This document shows positions 1 to 7,767 of a DNA stretch of 9,677 nt, in pieces. Both the position numbers and the translations under genes were made by a program. The notes beneath the pieces are model-generated. The model was not told the origin of the DNA, searched no databases, and saw only the letters and a list, made by a program, of their open reading frames with translations. Within the stretch, counting starts at the first letter, position 1. Every line of letters begins with the position of its first letter. Source of the DNA: Bacteroidota bacterium (GTDB lineage Bacteria > Bacteroidota > Bacteroidia > Bacteroidales > Prolixibacteraceae); assembly GCA_030695265.1 (NCBI GenBank), contig JAUYTA010000073.1:1-9677 (forward strand), in the 5' to 3' direction.

Positions 1-670
1 TTTCGGTCAAAGGGAAAAATCCGGCCGTGTGGGTGGTTGTAAATGAAAAGAAAATTTCGTTGGAATGAAAAGGCAATTGTGCTTCGCAGTCGGTAATGAA
101 AAGTCGGGCAAGGTGCGTTTTTCCCGGAAAAGGAATATTCAGTTTTGTCCGAACAAGACTATTGTTTCCATCAGCGCCAATCAAAAATTTTGATTTTACA
201 ATTTCAACCGTTCCATCCGGTTTTTGTATTTCCGACGTGACCAAATCTTTTTCAGGAGTAAAATCTACCAGCGTTGAATTGTTCTCAACCGAATGTCCGC
301 GATCTTTCAGAAATTGAATCAGCAGGTTTTCAGTTTGCCATTGTTCGATCATCAAAAGGAAAGGGAAACGGGATAAATCCTTTCCCAAATCGCTGATATC
401 AAGCGTGTAACTTTCAGGCTGATTGAAACGAATGTTAATTGTTTGTGCAATAATCCCTGCTTTAAGGGCTTTTTCGGCAATGCCCATTTGTTGAAATAAT
501 TCCAGGGTTCGGGCATGAACAATCAAAGCTCCGGAATGCATGACAGGCGTAGTTTTTTTGTCGATGATCCGAAAAGAAATGTTGTGCAAAGCCAGTTGAC
601 AGGCCATCATCAAACCAGCCGGTCCTGCACCGGAAATCAGAACATCGATGGTAGAATCATTTTGTACCAT
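1..670 (-). CDS. FAD-dependent aromatic-ring monooxygenase (class A flavoprotein hydroxylase), 3' end beyond window
   Basis: The frame is open from an ATG at 670 to the left edge, giving 223 residues with no stop, so the C-terminus is missing. An N-terminal Rossmann FAD-binding motif is clear: GAGPAG at residues 14-19 after a hydrophobic strand, with the acidic strand end near D37. The second FAD fingerprint, GADGNNSLVR (165-174, D167-G168), is the DG motif of group A flavin monooxygenases (PF01494, FAD_binding_3). HARTLEL (52-58) and EQWQTENLL (109-117) also fit that family. The third (GD) motif would lie beyond the edge. Family members use NAD(P)H and O2 to hydroxylate phenolic rings. The start overlaps the end of the methyltransferase gene by 14 bp, so this is the fourth operon gene. 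By analogy with SrsC of Streptomyces griseus it probably hydroxylates the type III polyketide product, perhaps toward a quinone. The family call is strong; the substrate is inferred. A reductase of the related geranylgeranyl-reductase group is a less likely alternative. Confidence 0.88.
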   Translation of the reverse strand, partial: MVQNDSTIDVLISGAGPAGLMMACQLALHNISFRIIDKKTTPVMHSGALIVHARTLELFQQMGIAEKALKAGIIAQTINIRFNQPESYTLDISDLGKDLSRFPFLLMIEQWQTENLLIQFLKDRGHSVENNSTLVDFTPEKDLVTSEIQKPDGTVEIVKSKFLIGADGNNSLVRTKLNIPFPGKTHLARLFITDCEAQLPFHSNEIFFSFTTTHTAGFFPLTE

Positions 671-1376
671 ATTGTGTAGTTTTTGCAATCACCAAATACC
701 TGAAAGCCCATCGCCATTGTATCGATATTTCGCTTACACCGGAAGTTTGCAGCAACTTTTCCAGTTCAGTTCGGGTAAAAGCACGGAGAACCGAAACTGG
801 TCCGTCGTGCTGAGACAAAGCTGATCCGCGCAGCAATCTTGTTAAGAACCAGACACTGTAATAGGCAATCGGACTTCGCTGCAAATCGTTGATAACAAAA
901 CCATCTCTTGAGTAGATTTTCAAATAACTAAAAAGTTCAATCAGTTCATTGTCATCCAAATGATGGCAAAATAGTGAGCAATGAACAATTTCAATCTTTG
1001 GTCCGGTTTCCAGAAAATCCTTGTAATCGCTTGCTATTCCGGAAATTTCAGGATAATCAGAACAATTTTTATTCAGGTACTGAATGGCATCCGGATTTCT
1101 GTCAATACCTGTTAGTTTTACCTGAAATTTATTCGAGCGTGCCCAACGCGCAATGTATTTCAGCACATCGCCGCTGCCACAGCCCAAATCAACAATATGA
1201 TAAACTTTTTGCTGATTGGTCATCAATTGTTTTATTCCTGAAATTGAAATGGAATGGCCTCCAAGGTAACGGTTCAGAATGTCAAGTTCGCCCAGGTTTT
1301 TATGAAGTAATTTGATGGGAATATCCGGATCGTCCATCATTTCAGGCTGACTGGAACGGTTTTTAAACGAAACCAT
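657..1376 (-). CDS. Class I SAM-dependent methyltransferase of the type III PKS operon
   Basis: This complete 239-residue protein has a class I methyltransferase fold. Motif I is VDLGCGSGD (62-70), which binds SAM. The acidic end of strand 2 is in GIDRNP (90-95, D92). HCSLFCHHL (132-140) and the following helix match the motif IV region, and VINDLQRS (161-168) the next strand. The N-terminus carries SQPEMMDDPD (9-18) and LNRYLGG (34-40), which I associate with small methyltransferases next to type III polyketide synthases; this is from memory, not a search. No signal peptide or membrane segment is evident, so it should be cytosolic. The ATG lies 14 bp inside the end of the polyketide synthase gene, and the stop lies 14 bp inside the flavoprotein gene, which implies translational coupling. 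The likely role is O- or C-methylation of the polyketide ring. Acceptor atom and order relative to hydroxylation cannot be told from sequence. Confidence 0.9.
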   Translation of the reverse strand: MVSFKNRSSQPEMMDDPDIPIKLLHKNLGELDILNRYLGGHSISISGIKQLMTNQQKVYHIVDLGCGSGDVLKYIARWARSNKFQVKLTGIDRNPDAIQYLNKNCSDYPEISGIASDYKDFLETGPKIEIVHCSLFCHHLDDNELIELFSYLKIYSRDGFVINDLQRSPIAYYSVWFLTRLLRGSALSQHDGPVSVLRAFTRTELEKLLQTSGVSEISIQWRWAFRYLVIAKTTQYGTK

Positions 1377-2484
1377 GACAGGTCATTGAGGCTGTTTCGA
1401 TACTGATGCCGGGGCCAAAACCCAATGCAAACAGTGTTTCTCCGTTCTTCGGATTGCTTTTAAATACCTCGTTCAGTATAAATAAAATAGTGGGCGACGA
1501 CATATTTCCATAATTCCGTAGCACTTCATAGGAATGTTTCAGTTCATCGTTCTTCAGTTGTAAACCGCGCTGAACGGTATCCAGAATTTTCTTACCGCCC
1601 GGATGTACTGCCCAATGATGAATAGTATCAACAGACAGGTTCAGCTTTTCGGCAACAGCAGCCATCAATGTTTCCAGTTCTTCACCCAGAAATTCAGGAA
1701 CACCTGCATCTAAAATCATTTCAAAATTTACAGAAGTAATGTTCCAGCCCATCAATTCTTTCCCTCTTTTCAGAAGTAGCGGGTAAAAACCAGTCAGCGA
1801 AAATCCATTTAGATGCTGCTCTTCAGCCGAAGATTCGGAAACCATGATTAAAGCAGCAGCGCCGTCGCCAAAAATTGTATTCGACAGCAAATTATCGCTG
1901 TTGTTTTTTGGTTGAAAATGCAATGTGCAAAGTTCTACACAAACAATCAGCACCCTGGCATCATTCTGCGATTTCACAATACTATCGGCAATTCTCAAGG
2001 CTGGAAAAGCGGCGTTGCAACCCAAAAAATTAAGCGAAGTTCTAAATACATCCGAAGGCAAACCCAATTCCTGAACCAATTCAGTATCAAGACCCGGAGC
2101 ATAAATGCCTGTACATGTAACAGCTATCAGGTGTGTAATTCCGAATTCAGCAGCAGAACTTTGAATATTTTTGAATGAATTCTGTATGGCCTTAACTGCC
2201 AAAGGCAAAGCCTGCTGCTTAAAAACATCGATCCGTTCGGCAACCATTGGCAGCTCATGGTTTAGCGGAAAAAGCTCACGCTGACCATTATTGGCAAAAT
2301 CGGGTATTGAAGAATACCGGTAATTGATAGCACTTTGATGAAACAACACGTTCAGCTTCCGCGAGGCAGTTGAATCCTGATATTCATCGTGCATGAAATT
2401 GAGAATTGCATCCTGTTCTGTTAAATATTGCGGCACCGCAGTTCCGATAGAAATTATCCTGCTTGCTTTAGAACCAGTTTCCAT
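1363..2484 (-). CDS. Type III polyketide synthase (chalcone/stilbene synthase superfamily)
   Basis: This 373-residue protein has the normal length for a type III PKS. The catalytic triad is intact: Cys156 in NFLGCNAAF, His294 in WAVHPGGKK and Asn327 in RNYGNMSS, matching Cys164/His303/Asn336 of plant chalcone synthase. The TIFGDGAAA segment (203-211) contains the gatekeeper Phe equivalent (F205), and the C-terminal GFGPG loop is at 355-359. Such enzymes are cytosolic homodimers that load an acyl-CoA or acyl-ACP starter on Cys, extend it with malonyl-CoA and cyclise it to a pyrone, resorcinol or phloroglucinol without an acyl carrier domain. Which ring form and starter apply here is unknown; bacterial homologues often take long fatty acyl starters. 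The ATG at 2484 sits inside the 3' end of the UbiA-like gene (17-bp overlap), and the gene's end overlaps the methyltransferase start by 14 bp. The family and an active catalytic site are well supported. Confidence 0.96.
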   Translation of the reverse strand: METGSKASRIISIGTAVPQYLTEQDAILNFMHDEYQDSTASRKLNVLFHQSAINYRYSSIPDFANNGQRELFPLNHELPMVAERIDVFKQQALPLAVKAIQNSFKNIQSSAAEFGITHLIAVTCTGIYAPGLDTELVQELGLPSDVFRTSLNFLGCNAAFPALRIADSIVKSQNDARVLIVCVELCTLHFQPKNNSDNLLSNTIFGDGAAALIMVSESSAEEQHLNGFSLTGFYPLLLKRGKELMGWNITSVNFEMILDAGVPEFLGEELETLMAAVAEKLNLSVDTIHHWAVHPGGKKILDTVQRGLQLKNDELKHSYEVLRNYGNMSSPTILFILNEVFKSNPKNGETLFALGFGPGISIETASMTCHGFV

Positions 2485-3376
2485 AACGATTTATAATTAG
2501 TAGTAAGAAATAAAGGTTCATAGTTGATGAAGTCAACGTATTCATAGCCATCGCATTGTCAAAATCAGCATTGACGTTGTCTTTCCGAACTTTTGCAAAC
2601 CAAATGGAAAGCCGGTAAACAACCGGGATCATCATACCCAGAAAAATTAGCAGAGCGGTTGTCTGTTGTTTCAGGCTGAAATAATAGAAAAGTAAAAGGA
2701 CTGCCACAGAAAAAAGCAAGCCTGAAAATATAAAAGTACCGGTGTAACCCAATATGTAACTGATTGAAATTACTCCGTCGTTTTTATCGGCCTGGTGCTG
2801 GTAAATTTGTGTCAGTGGATAAATACTGCCAATAAACAGGCTGGAAACAATCATGCAAATTATTGAGTTTTCAGAAAGTAGAAAAGTCCGGTCAATACCG
2901 TTGATCGCAGCCGAAGCCATCAGGTAAACAAAGGCTCCCTGAAATACAAACACGGTCAGAAAACCGATGAACGGATATTTTTTCAGCCTGATTTGCCTGT
3001 AACTGTATGCCCGCGACATGACTATGAACAGCAACACCATTAACGAAAAGTAAACCGAGATAAACAATCCGCCCAAAAGGGCAAGAATATCAAAAAGAAG
3101 CGTGGCATAATAAAGGTTGGCAGTTACTTTTGGCGGATGTTTTAGCCCGCCAATGCTTCCTTCGTCCCTATCCTGATAACTGTTATAACCATTGCTCGAC
3201 GGAAAAACCAAAAGATGTAAAATCAGAAACGCAAGGATTGTGTTTTTCCAGTTTATTTCGTCCGATTGACTGAGCGCAAACAAAAAAACGGGCATCAGGA
3301 AAAATGAAAACGGTAATCTCAGATGCTTCACAGTATTTTTATCGAACCACGAAATCAAAGGAATATTGAATGCCAT
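2468..3376 (-). CDS. UbiA-superfamily integral membrane prenyltransferase-like protein, divergent Asp motifs
   Basis: This 302-residue, very hydrophobic protein has roughly eight or nine predicted membrane segments (near 21-38, 46-60, 88-120, 136-156, 172-186, 206-231, 239-257 and 284-297). The UbiA layout is recognisable. SNGYNSYQDRDEG (61-73) sits where the first Asp-rich motif belongs, YSYRQIRLKKYP (124-135) matches the conserved Y-S-x-x-x-x-R-L-K-x-x-P loop, and TQIYQHQADKNDGVIS (189-204) matches the second motif region. Both Asp motifs depart from the canonical NDxxDxxxD and DxxxD: the first has Asn65, Ser66 and Asp69, and the second appears to have Gln193 where the first Asp is expected, with Asp197 retained. 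UbiA enzymes transfer isoprenyl groups from diphosphates to aromatic acceptors in the membrane. It is the first gene of the operon and overlaps the polyketide synthase gene by 17 bp, so the aromatic polyketide is the natural candidate acceptor. Superfamily membership is fairly secure; prenyl transfer activity is inferred and could be altered. Confidence 0.85.
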   Translation of the reverse strand: MAFNIPLISWFDKNTVKHLRLPFSFFLMPVFLFALSQSDEINWKNTILAFLILHLLVFPSSNGYNSYQDRDEGSIGGLKHPPKVTANLYYATLLFDILALLGGLFISVYFSLMVLLFIVMSRAYSYRQIRLKKYPFIGFLTVFVFQGAFVYLMASAAINGIDRTFLLSENSIICMIVSSLFIGSIYPLTQIYQHQADKNDGVISISYILGYTGTFIFSGLLFSVAVLLLFYYFSLKQQTTALLIFLGMMIPVVYRLSIWFAKVRKDNVNADFDNAMAMNTLTSSTMNLYFLLLIINRYGNWF

Positions 3377-3599
3377 AGTTTAGATTGTTGTTGAATTTCA
3401 AAAAAAGTACTAACTCATTATTTAACAGGAAACCAATAACCTTTCAAAATGTTCGACATAAATAATACCGTCTCTACCTATGAGAATTGAAATGGGATGA
3501 TTTGGGGTTTTTATTCTTCTCTTAAAAATATCGAATACTCCGAATTATTAGAGCATATCGTTCCCAATATAAAGCCAAATGCAACTGAAAATTCTGACA
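3377..3599. other. Intergenic region between HTCS gene and biosynthetic operon
   Basis: This 223-bp AT-rich region is the longest gap in the window and holds no convincing gene. It should contain the operon promoter. On the minus strand it shows short direct repeats: CGATAT (complement of 3528-3533 and 3555-3560) and ATTCG (complement of 3532-3536 and 3541-3545). These could be part of a regulator site but may be chance. I found no GC-rich hairpin followed by a T run that would clearly terminate the upstream HTCS transcript, so read-through into the operon is possible. Confidence 0.6.
3402..3432 (-). promoter_or_regulatory. Candidate Bacteroidota-type promoter for the UbiA/PKS operon
   Basis: Read on the minus strand, TTTC (3432-3429) is followed after 19 bases by TACTTTTT (3409-3402). 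This approximates the Bacteroidota sigma-ABfr consensus of a TTTG box near -33 and TAnnTTTG near -7, with one mismatch in each box and correct spacing. It would give a leader of about 20 bases before the ATG at 3376. A second possibility slightly upstream has a perfect TTTG but a poor -7 box. AT-rich DNA produces such matches by chance, so this is tentative. Confidence 0.3.
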
Positions 3600-6500
3600 T
3601 CATGTAATGACATGTTTGTCCACATATTCAGAAGCGCTCATGCCAAATTCCTGTTTGAAGCATTTGCGGAAATGCGATAAGTCTTTAAAACCAACGGCAT
3701 AGGCGACTTCCGAAACATTCAGTTTTTTCTGCACCAACATTTGTGCTGCTCTTTTCAGTCGGATGTTCCGAACAAATTCTTTCACAGTCATTTCGGTAAG
3801 TGCATCTAGTTTGCGGTACAACTGCATCCTGCTGACTCCGATTTCGGAAGCAAACCTTTCGATGTCCAAATCAGGATCATCGATGTTATTTTCAACCACG
3901 TCAATGGCCTTTTGCAGGAATCGTTCATCGGGCGAGCTCAGAATAATGTTTCGGGGCTGAAGCAGCATTTCACCGGTGTATTTTTGTTTCAGCGACTGGC
4001 GGACTGAAAGGATATTCTCGATTTTTGTTTGTAAAATCACCAAATCAAATGGTTTTGTGATGTAATCGTCGGCTCCATGACTCAATCCTTCAATTTCGTG
4101 CTCGCGCGATCCGAGTGCTGTTACCAGAATAATTGGAATATGCGAGGTCCTCTCGTCTTTCCGGATCTTCCGGCAGAATTCGAAACCATCCATATCGGGC
4201 ATCATTACATCGCTGATAATAATATCAGGAATAGTTTTCAAAGCAACATCCCAACCTACCAACCCGTTCCCGGCTTCCAGAACATGGTAACTGGCCGAAA
4301 AATGCGATTTGATAAAGTAGCGGACATCGGCATTGTCATCAACCAAAAGCATAATTTTTTGTCCTGCAATGATTTGTTCCCCACAATGCTCATCGGTAAT
4401 GGTTAAGACATTTTCGTTTTCGCCCTTTTCATCACCGTGAACGTGTTCTGCCGATTCTGCATTTTGTAGTTCCTGATAGGGAAGTTGAACAGTGAACTTT
4501 GCCCCTTTTCCAGGCTTGCTAAATACAAATATTTTCCCATTGTGCAATTTCACAAGTTCCTTTGTCAGGGCAAGTCCAATTCCGGTTCCCGACTGTTTTC
4601 CCTGCTCATCGACCTGGAAAAACCGGGTAAATATTTTATCCAGATTCGATTCGGAAATCCCGATACCGCTATCTTTCACCGTAATTTCAATGATTCTTTT
4701 ATCCGGTGAATTACCCAATTGTTCATTCTCATCCGAATCAAATACCAGCGAAAGGTTGACAGCTATTTTTCCACCCTTTCCGCTAAATTTAAATGCATTT
4801 GAAAGCAGGTTGTTCATGATTTTGGCGACCTTATCGGCGTCGAAACTGGTTACGATCTCTTTTTTAAGTGAATTGAATTTTAACTCTATTTCCTTTTCTT
4901 CGGCATATTTTCCAAATGAATCAACAATTTCTGAAATATACGAAACCAAATCACCGCTCGACAAATTCAATTTCAGGTTGCCTGTTTCCATTTTCCTGAA
5001 ATCGAGTAACTGATTGATCAACTGATGTAACTGGCTTGCATTTCGGTGCATCACTTCCAGATGTCCCTTTATTTCAGGTTCAGGAATGGTATTGTTCCTT
5101 AATTTTTCGAGCGGCCCGAGAATAAGTGTAAGCGGTGTGCGGATTTCGTGCGAAATATTGGTATAAAAGCGCAATTTCATCATGTCCAGTTCATGAATTT
5201 TTTTGGTATTCATGCGTTCAAGTACCAGGTCGTTCTTTAGCTTTTCCTTGTTCAGCAGGAAAATGATCAACATGTACAATAGTCCGAAAACGGTAATGAA
5301 AATCGATAACCTGAACCACCAGGTTTCCCAGTATGGTGGCAACACGGTAATTCTCAGTTCAGGACCGGAATTGCTTTCCTGACGGTCGATCGAAACGGTT
5401 TTCACGCGAAAGGTATATTCACCGGGGTCGAGGTTGGTGTAAGTTGCCGACCGGCTTGACGAAGGTTCGTTCCAATCTTTATCGAAACCTTCAAGAAAAT
5501 ACGAATATTGTATGCCAAGGCTGTTGGCATAATCGAATGAAGCAAAATCGAGCGTAATCGAATTCTGATCGTAATTAAGGTTAATACTTTCAGTTTCAGA
5601 TATACTTTTCGTTAAAACATGTCTTTTATGGTCGCCAATTTTTACCGATTTATTGAAAATTTTCAGGTCGGTAAGTACAATCGGTGCAAAATAATCGCCC
5701 GATTTAATTTTTGTGGGATTAAAAATATTAAAGCCTGAAATACCGCCAAAAAGCAAATCTCCATCAGGAGTTTTGTAGGCGGCTCCATAGGTAAACTGAT
5801 TGTTCTGGAAGCCGTTTTTAAGTGAATAATTGTGAAAGCGCTCCGTTTCAGGATCAAACTTCGAAAGCCCGTTGGTGGTGCTGATCCACAAAAAATGTTC
5901 ATTATCTTCAAGTATTGCAAGTGTCTGGTTATTGGCCAATCCGTTTTTTTCTGTGTAATACCTGATGATTCCCTTTTCTTTTGAATATAGGGCAATCCCG
6001 TTGTTAAGCGTTGCCAGCCAAAAGCGTTTTTTCGAATCCTGAAGCATGTAACGGGTCGTTTCATTTACCCTGACAACTTCCTCGTTTTTCGGATTATAAA
6101 TAATGAGATTTTCTGAGCCAATCCACAGCAACCCTTCGTCGTCTTCGGAAAGCCAATTCACCTGTTCGCCGTCAACCAGATTTCCGTGATGAATAAACGA
6201 ATTGGTTGCCGGATCAAATTTATCCAATCCACTGCTGGTACCAATCCAAATCTGGTTTTTACTATCGCGCAGCAAAGCCCAAACCCGGTTGTCTGAAAGA
6301 CTGGATGGATCATTCGGATTATTAACGTAATGCCTGAAAGTTCCGGCTTGAAGGTTCATCACATCAATTCCACCCAAAAAAGTACCGATCCAAAGATTGT
6401 TTTTACCATCATCGAGCAATGCCTTGATGCAATTGCGCGACAAAGAATTTGGATTTCCGGGTTGCGGCATAAGGTATTTGAACCGGCCTGTTTTACGGTC

Positions 6501-7712
6501 CAGAATATTGATGCCGCCGCTTTCAGTCCCAGCCCAGATATCGCCTTTACGATCCATCCAAAAAGCAAAAATCTCGCTGCTGTTTAAATACCGGTTGTCT
6601 CCCTTCATGGATTTATAGCCCTGGATATTCTGCCTTTCTTCGATCAGAAAGTTGATCCCGTTGCGGGTACCAATCCAAACATCACCTTTCACATCGTGCA
6701 AAATATACTGTATCGAATTATTCACCAGACTTTTGGGTTCTCTTTCATCGTGATAATAAAAAGCGGTAACACCCTTGTTCTTTTCAAAAATATACAATCC
6801 GCCCCTTGTCCCAATCCAGTATTTCCCGTTGCGGTCTTTTGCCACTGCCCTGACCGTGAGACTTCGGTCGTTGTTGCGATCCAATACAACCTGTTTTATT
6901 TCGAGTGTATTTGGGTTAATCGTATATAAACCATTTGCGTAAGTTCCGATCCACAATGTACCGTCAACATCTTTGTATATGGCCCATATTTCCTGATTGG
7001 AAGATATGTTCTGTGGAAGGTTAATTTTCTGAACCTGATTCTCTTTCTGATTATATATATACAGTCCGTCATTCGTTCCTATCCAGATTTTTCCTGACTG
7101 ATCGGCTTGTATCACCCTGAAATATGTAGTGAAATTCGCTCTGTTGGAAGGTTTAATTTCTATAAGGCTGGCTTCATTTTCCATCCTGAAAAGTTGTGTT
7201 TCCGTGCCAACATATATATTTCCGGCGAGATCTTCATGCACCGAAGTAACCGAAGCATTGCGCAAAACAGCATGATTTCCGGAATAAAAAAGATTTTGAA
7301 AATTTTCTTTTTCACGGTTGAATTTGTTGAGCCCGCCATTTTCGGTACCAACCCAAATCTGTCCTTTGCTATCTTCAAAAATAGTTCTTACCAGATTGCC
7401 TTTTAAGCTGGTAGTATCTTCAGCATTGTTCTTGAAAACGGTAAACTTATAACCATCGAAACGGCAAACGCCCTGCGAAGTTCCAAACCACATCCATCCT
7501 TTTTTGTCCTGTAAAATACAATGAATCTGATTATTGGAAAGTCCGTGTTCCTGCGAGTAGAAATCGAAATTCAAGTTATTGACAGCATCGATACCCGATG
7601 ATTTTCCAGCGATAAGAAGAAACAAAAAAGAACACAACAGAAACACATTTAGTATGTATTTCCTAAAGAATAAAGGCCTGTTGCCAATTACTGTGTTTTT
7701 CTCTGCGATCAT
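3600..7712 (-). CDS. Hybrid two-component system (HTCS) sensor kinase/response regulator with AraC output domain
   Basis: This complete 1370-residue protein is a one-chain signalling system. In order: an N-terminal hydrophobic segment (about 18-36; signal anchor or signal peptide); fourteen Reg_prop propeller units (about 58-668); a Y_Y_Y domain (about 705-790); a membrane helix (about 798-820); a HisKA domain with phospho-accepting His855 in SHEIRTP; a HATPase domain with the N box around N968-N972 and G boxes DSGIGIS (1014-1020) and GTGIGLAL (1042-1049); a receiver domain with D1125/D1126, phospho-accepting Asp1168 in ISDVMMPD and Lys1220; and a C-terminal AraC-type double helix-turn-helix (about 1262-1365). 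All key residues are present, so it should be active. The propellers would lie in the periplasm and sense a ligand, and the AraC domain binds DNA in the cytosol. HTCS proteins usually control adjacent carbohydrate-utilisation genes, but none are visible here; the nearest downstream genes are the polyketide operon. The ATG at 7712 is the only Met upstream of the hydrophobic segment. Confidence 0.96.
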   Translation of the reverse strand: MIAEKNTVIGNRPLFFRKYILNVFLLCSFLFLLIAGKSSGIDAVNNLNFDFYSQEHGLSNNQIHCILQDKKGWMWFGTSQGVCRFDGYKFTVFKNNAEDTTSLKGNLVRTIFEDSKGQIWVGTENGGLNKFNREKENFQNLFYSGNHAVLRNASVTSVHEDLAGNIYVGTETQLFRMENEASLIEIKPSNRANFTTYFRVIQADQSGKIWIGTNDGLYIYNQKENQVQKINLPQNISSNQEIWAIYKDVDGTLWIGTYANGLYTINPNTLEIKQVVLDRNNDRSLTVRAVAKDRNGKYWIGTRGGLYIFEKNKGVTAFYYHDEREPKSLVNNSIQYILHDVKGDVWIGTRNGINFLIEERQNIQGYKSMKGDNRYLNSSEIFAFWMDRKGDIWAGTESGGINILDRKTGRFKYLMPQPGNPNSLSRNCIKALLDDGKNNLWIGTFLGGIDVMNLQAGTFRHYVNNPNDPSSLSDNRVWALLRDSKNQIWIGTSSGLDKFDPATNSFIHHGNLVDGEQVNWLSEDDEGLLWIGSENLIIYNPKNEEVVRVNETTRYMLQDSKKRFWLATLNNGIALYSKEKGIIRYYTEKNGLANNQTLAILEDNEHFLWISTTNGLSKFDPETERFHNYSLKNGFQNNQFTYGAAYKTPDGDLLFGGISGFNIFNPTKIKSGDYFAPIVLTDLKIFNKSVKIGDHKRHVLTKSISETESINLNYDQNSITLDFASFDYANSLGIQYSYFLEGFDKDWNEPSSSRSATYTNLDPGEYTFRVKTVSIDRQESNSGPELRITVLPPYWETWWFRLSIFITVFGLLYMLIIFLLNKEKLKNDLVLERMNTKKIHELDMMKLRFYTNISHEIRTPLTLILGPLEKLRNNTIPEPEIKGHLEVMHRNASQLHQLINQLLDFRKMETGNLKLNLSSGDLVSYISEIVDSFGKYAEEKEIELKFNSLKKEIVTSFDADKVAKIMNNLLSNAFKFSGKGGKIAVNLSLVFDSDENEQLGNSPDKRIIEITVKDSGIGISESNLDKIFTRFFQVDEQGKQSGTGIGLALTKELVKLHNGKIFVFSKPGKGAKFTVQLPYQELQNAESAEHVHGDEKGENENVLTITDEHCGEQIIAGQKIMLLVDDNADVRYFIKSHFSASYHVLEAGNGLVGWDVALKTIPDIIISDVMMPDMDGFEFCRKIRKDERTSHIPIILVTALGSREHEIEGLSHGADDYITKPFDLVILQTKIENILSVRQSLKQKYTGEMLLQPRNIILSSPDERFLQKAIDVVENNIDDPDLDIERFASEIGVSRMQLYRKLDALTEMTVKEFVRNIRLKRAAQMLVQKKLNVSEVAYAVGFKDLSHFRKCFKQEFGMSASEYVDKHVIT
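5709..7541 (-). repeat. Fourteen tandem Reg_prop propeller units in the HTCS sensor
   Basis: The sensor region repeats a unit of about 40-50 residues ending in a pattern like D-x-x-G-x-[IL]-W-[IV]-G-T-x-x-G-[LI]. I count fourteen copies, consistent with two seven-bladed beta-propellers side by side, as in known HTCS sensors. Early and middle copies are regular (for example GKIWIGTNDGL and NQIWIGTSSGL). Later copies are degenerate: the GT becomes GS, AT, ST or GG in units 11-14. This is a protein-level repeat; the DNA copies have diverged. Confidence 0.85.
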
Positions 7713-7767
7713 AATTTTGCAAGCTTTCAGCAGTCGGTTAAATTACAATCTTCTGTCTGATTTGACT
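7713..7767. other. Short intergenic spacer between LysM-protein gene and HTCS gene
   Basis: These 55 bp contain no gene and no clear terminator hairpin. I looked for a TTTG / TAnnTTTG pair just before the HTCS start; the two TA-rich candidates (TAATTTAA here and TAATTTCG just inside the upstream gene) lack a properly spaced -33 box. The HTCS may be co-transcribed with the LysM-protein gene or use a promoter I cannot recognise. Confidence 0.5.

Noticed and set aside
974..1315. Plus-strand open frame of 113 codons
   Set aside because: It is antisense to the methyltransferase, whose SAM-binding motif is clear in the other strand; no motif or neighbour supports it.
3482..3521. Possible terminator hairpin after the HTCS gene
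   Set aside because: The stem is only GAGAA/TTCTC (3482-3486 with 3517-3521) around a loop of about 30 bases, with no following U-run, so it is too weak to call.
4492..5013. Plus-strand open frame of 173 codons
   Set aside because: It lies wholly antisense to the conserved kinase region of the HTCS gene, has no recognisable domain, and its composition looks like a reverse-complement shadow.
5663..6064. Minus-strand open frame of 133 codons in another frame of the HTCS gene
   Set aside because: I considered a frameshift, but the HTCS frame is continuous through the propellers and Y_Y_Y domain, so this is an out-of-frame shadow.
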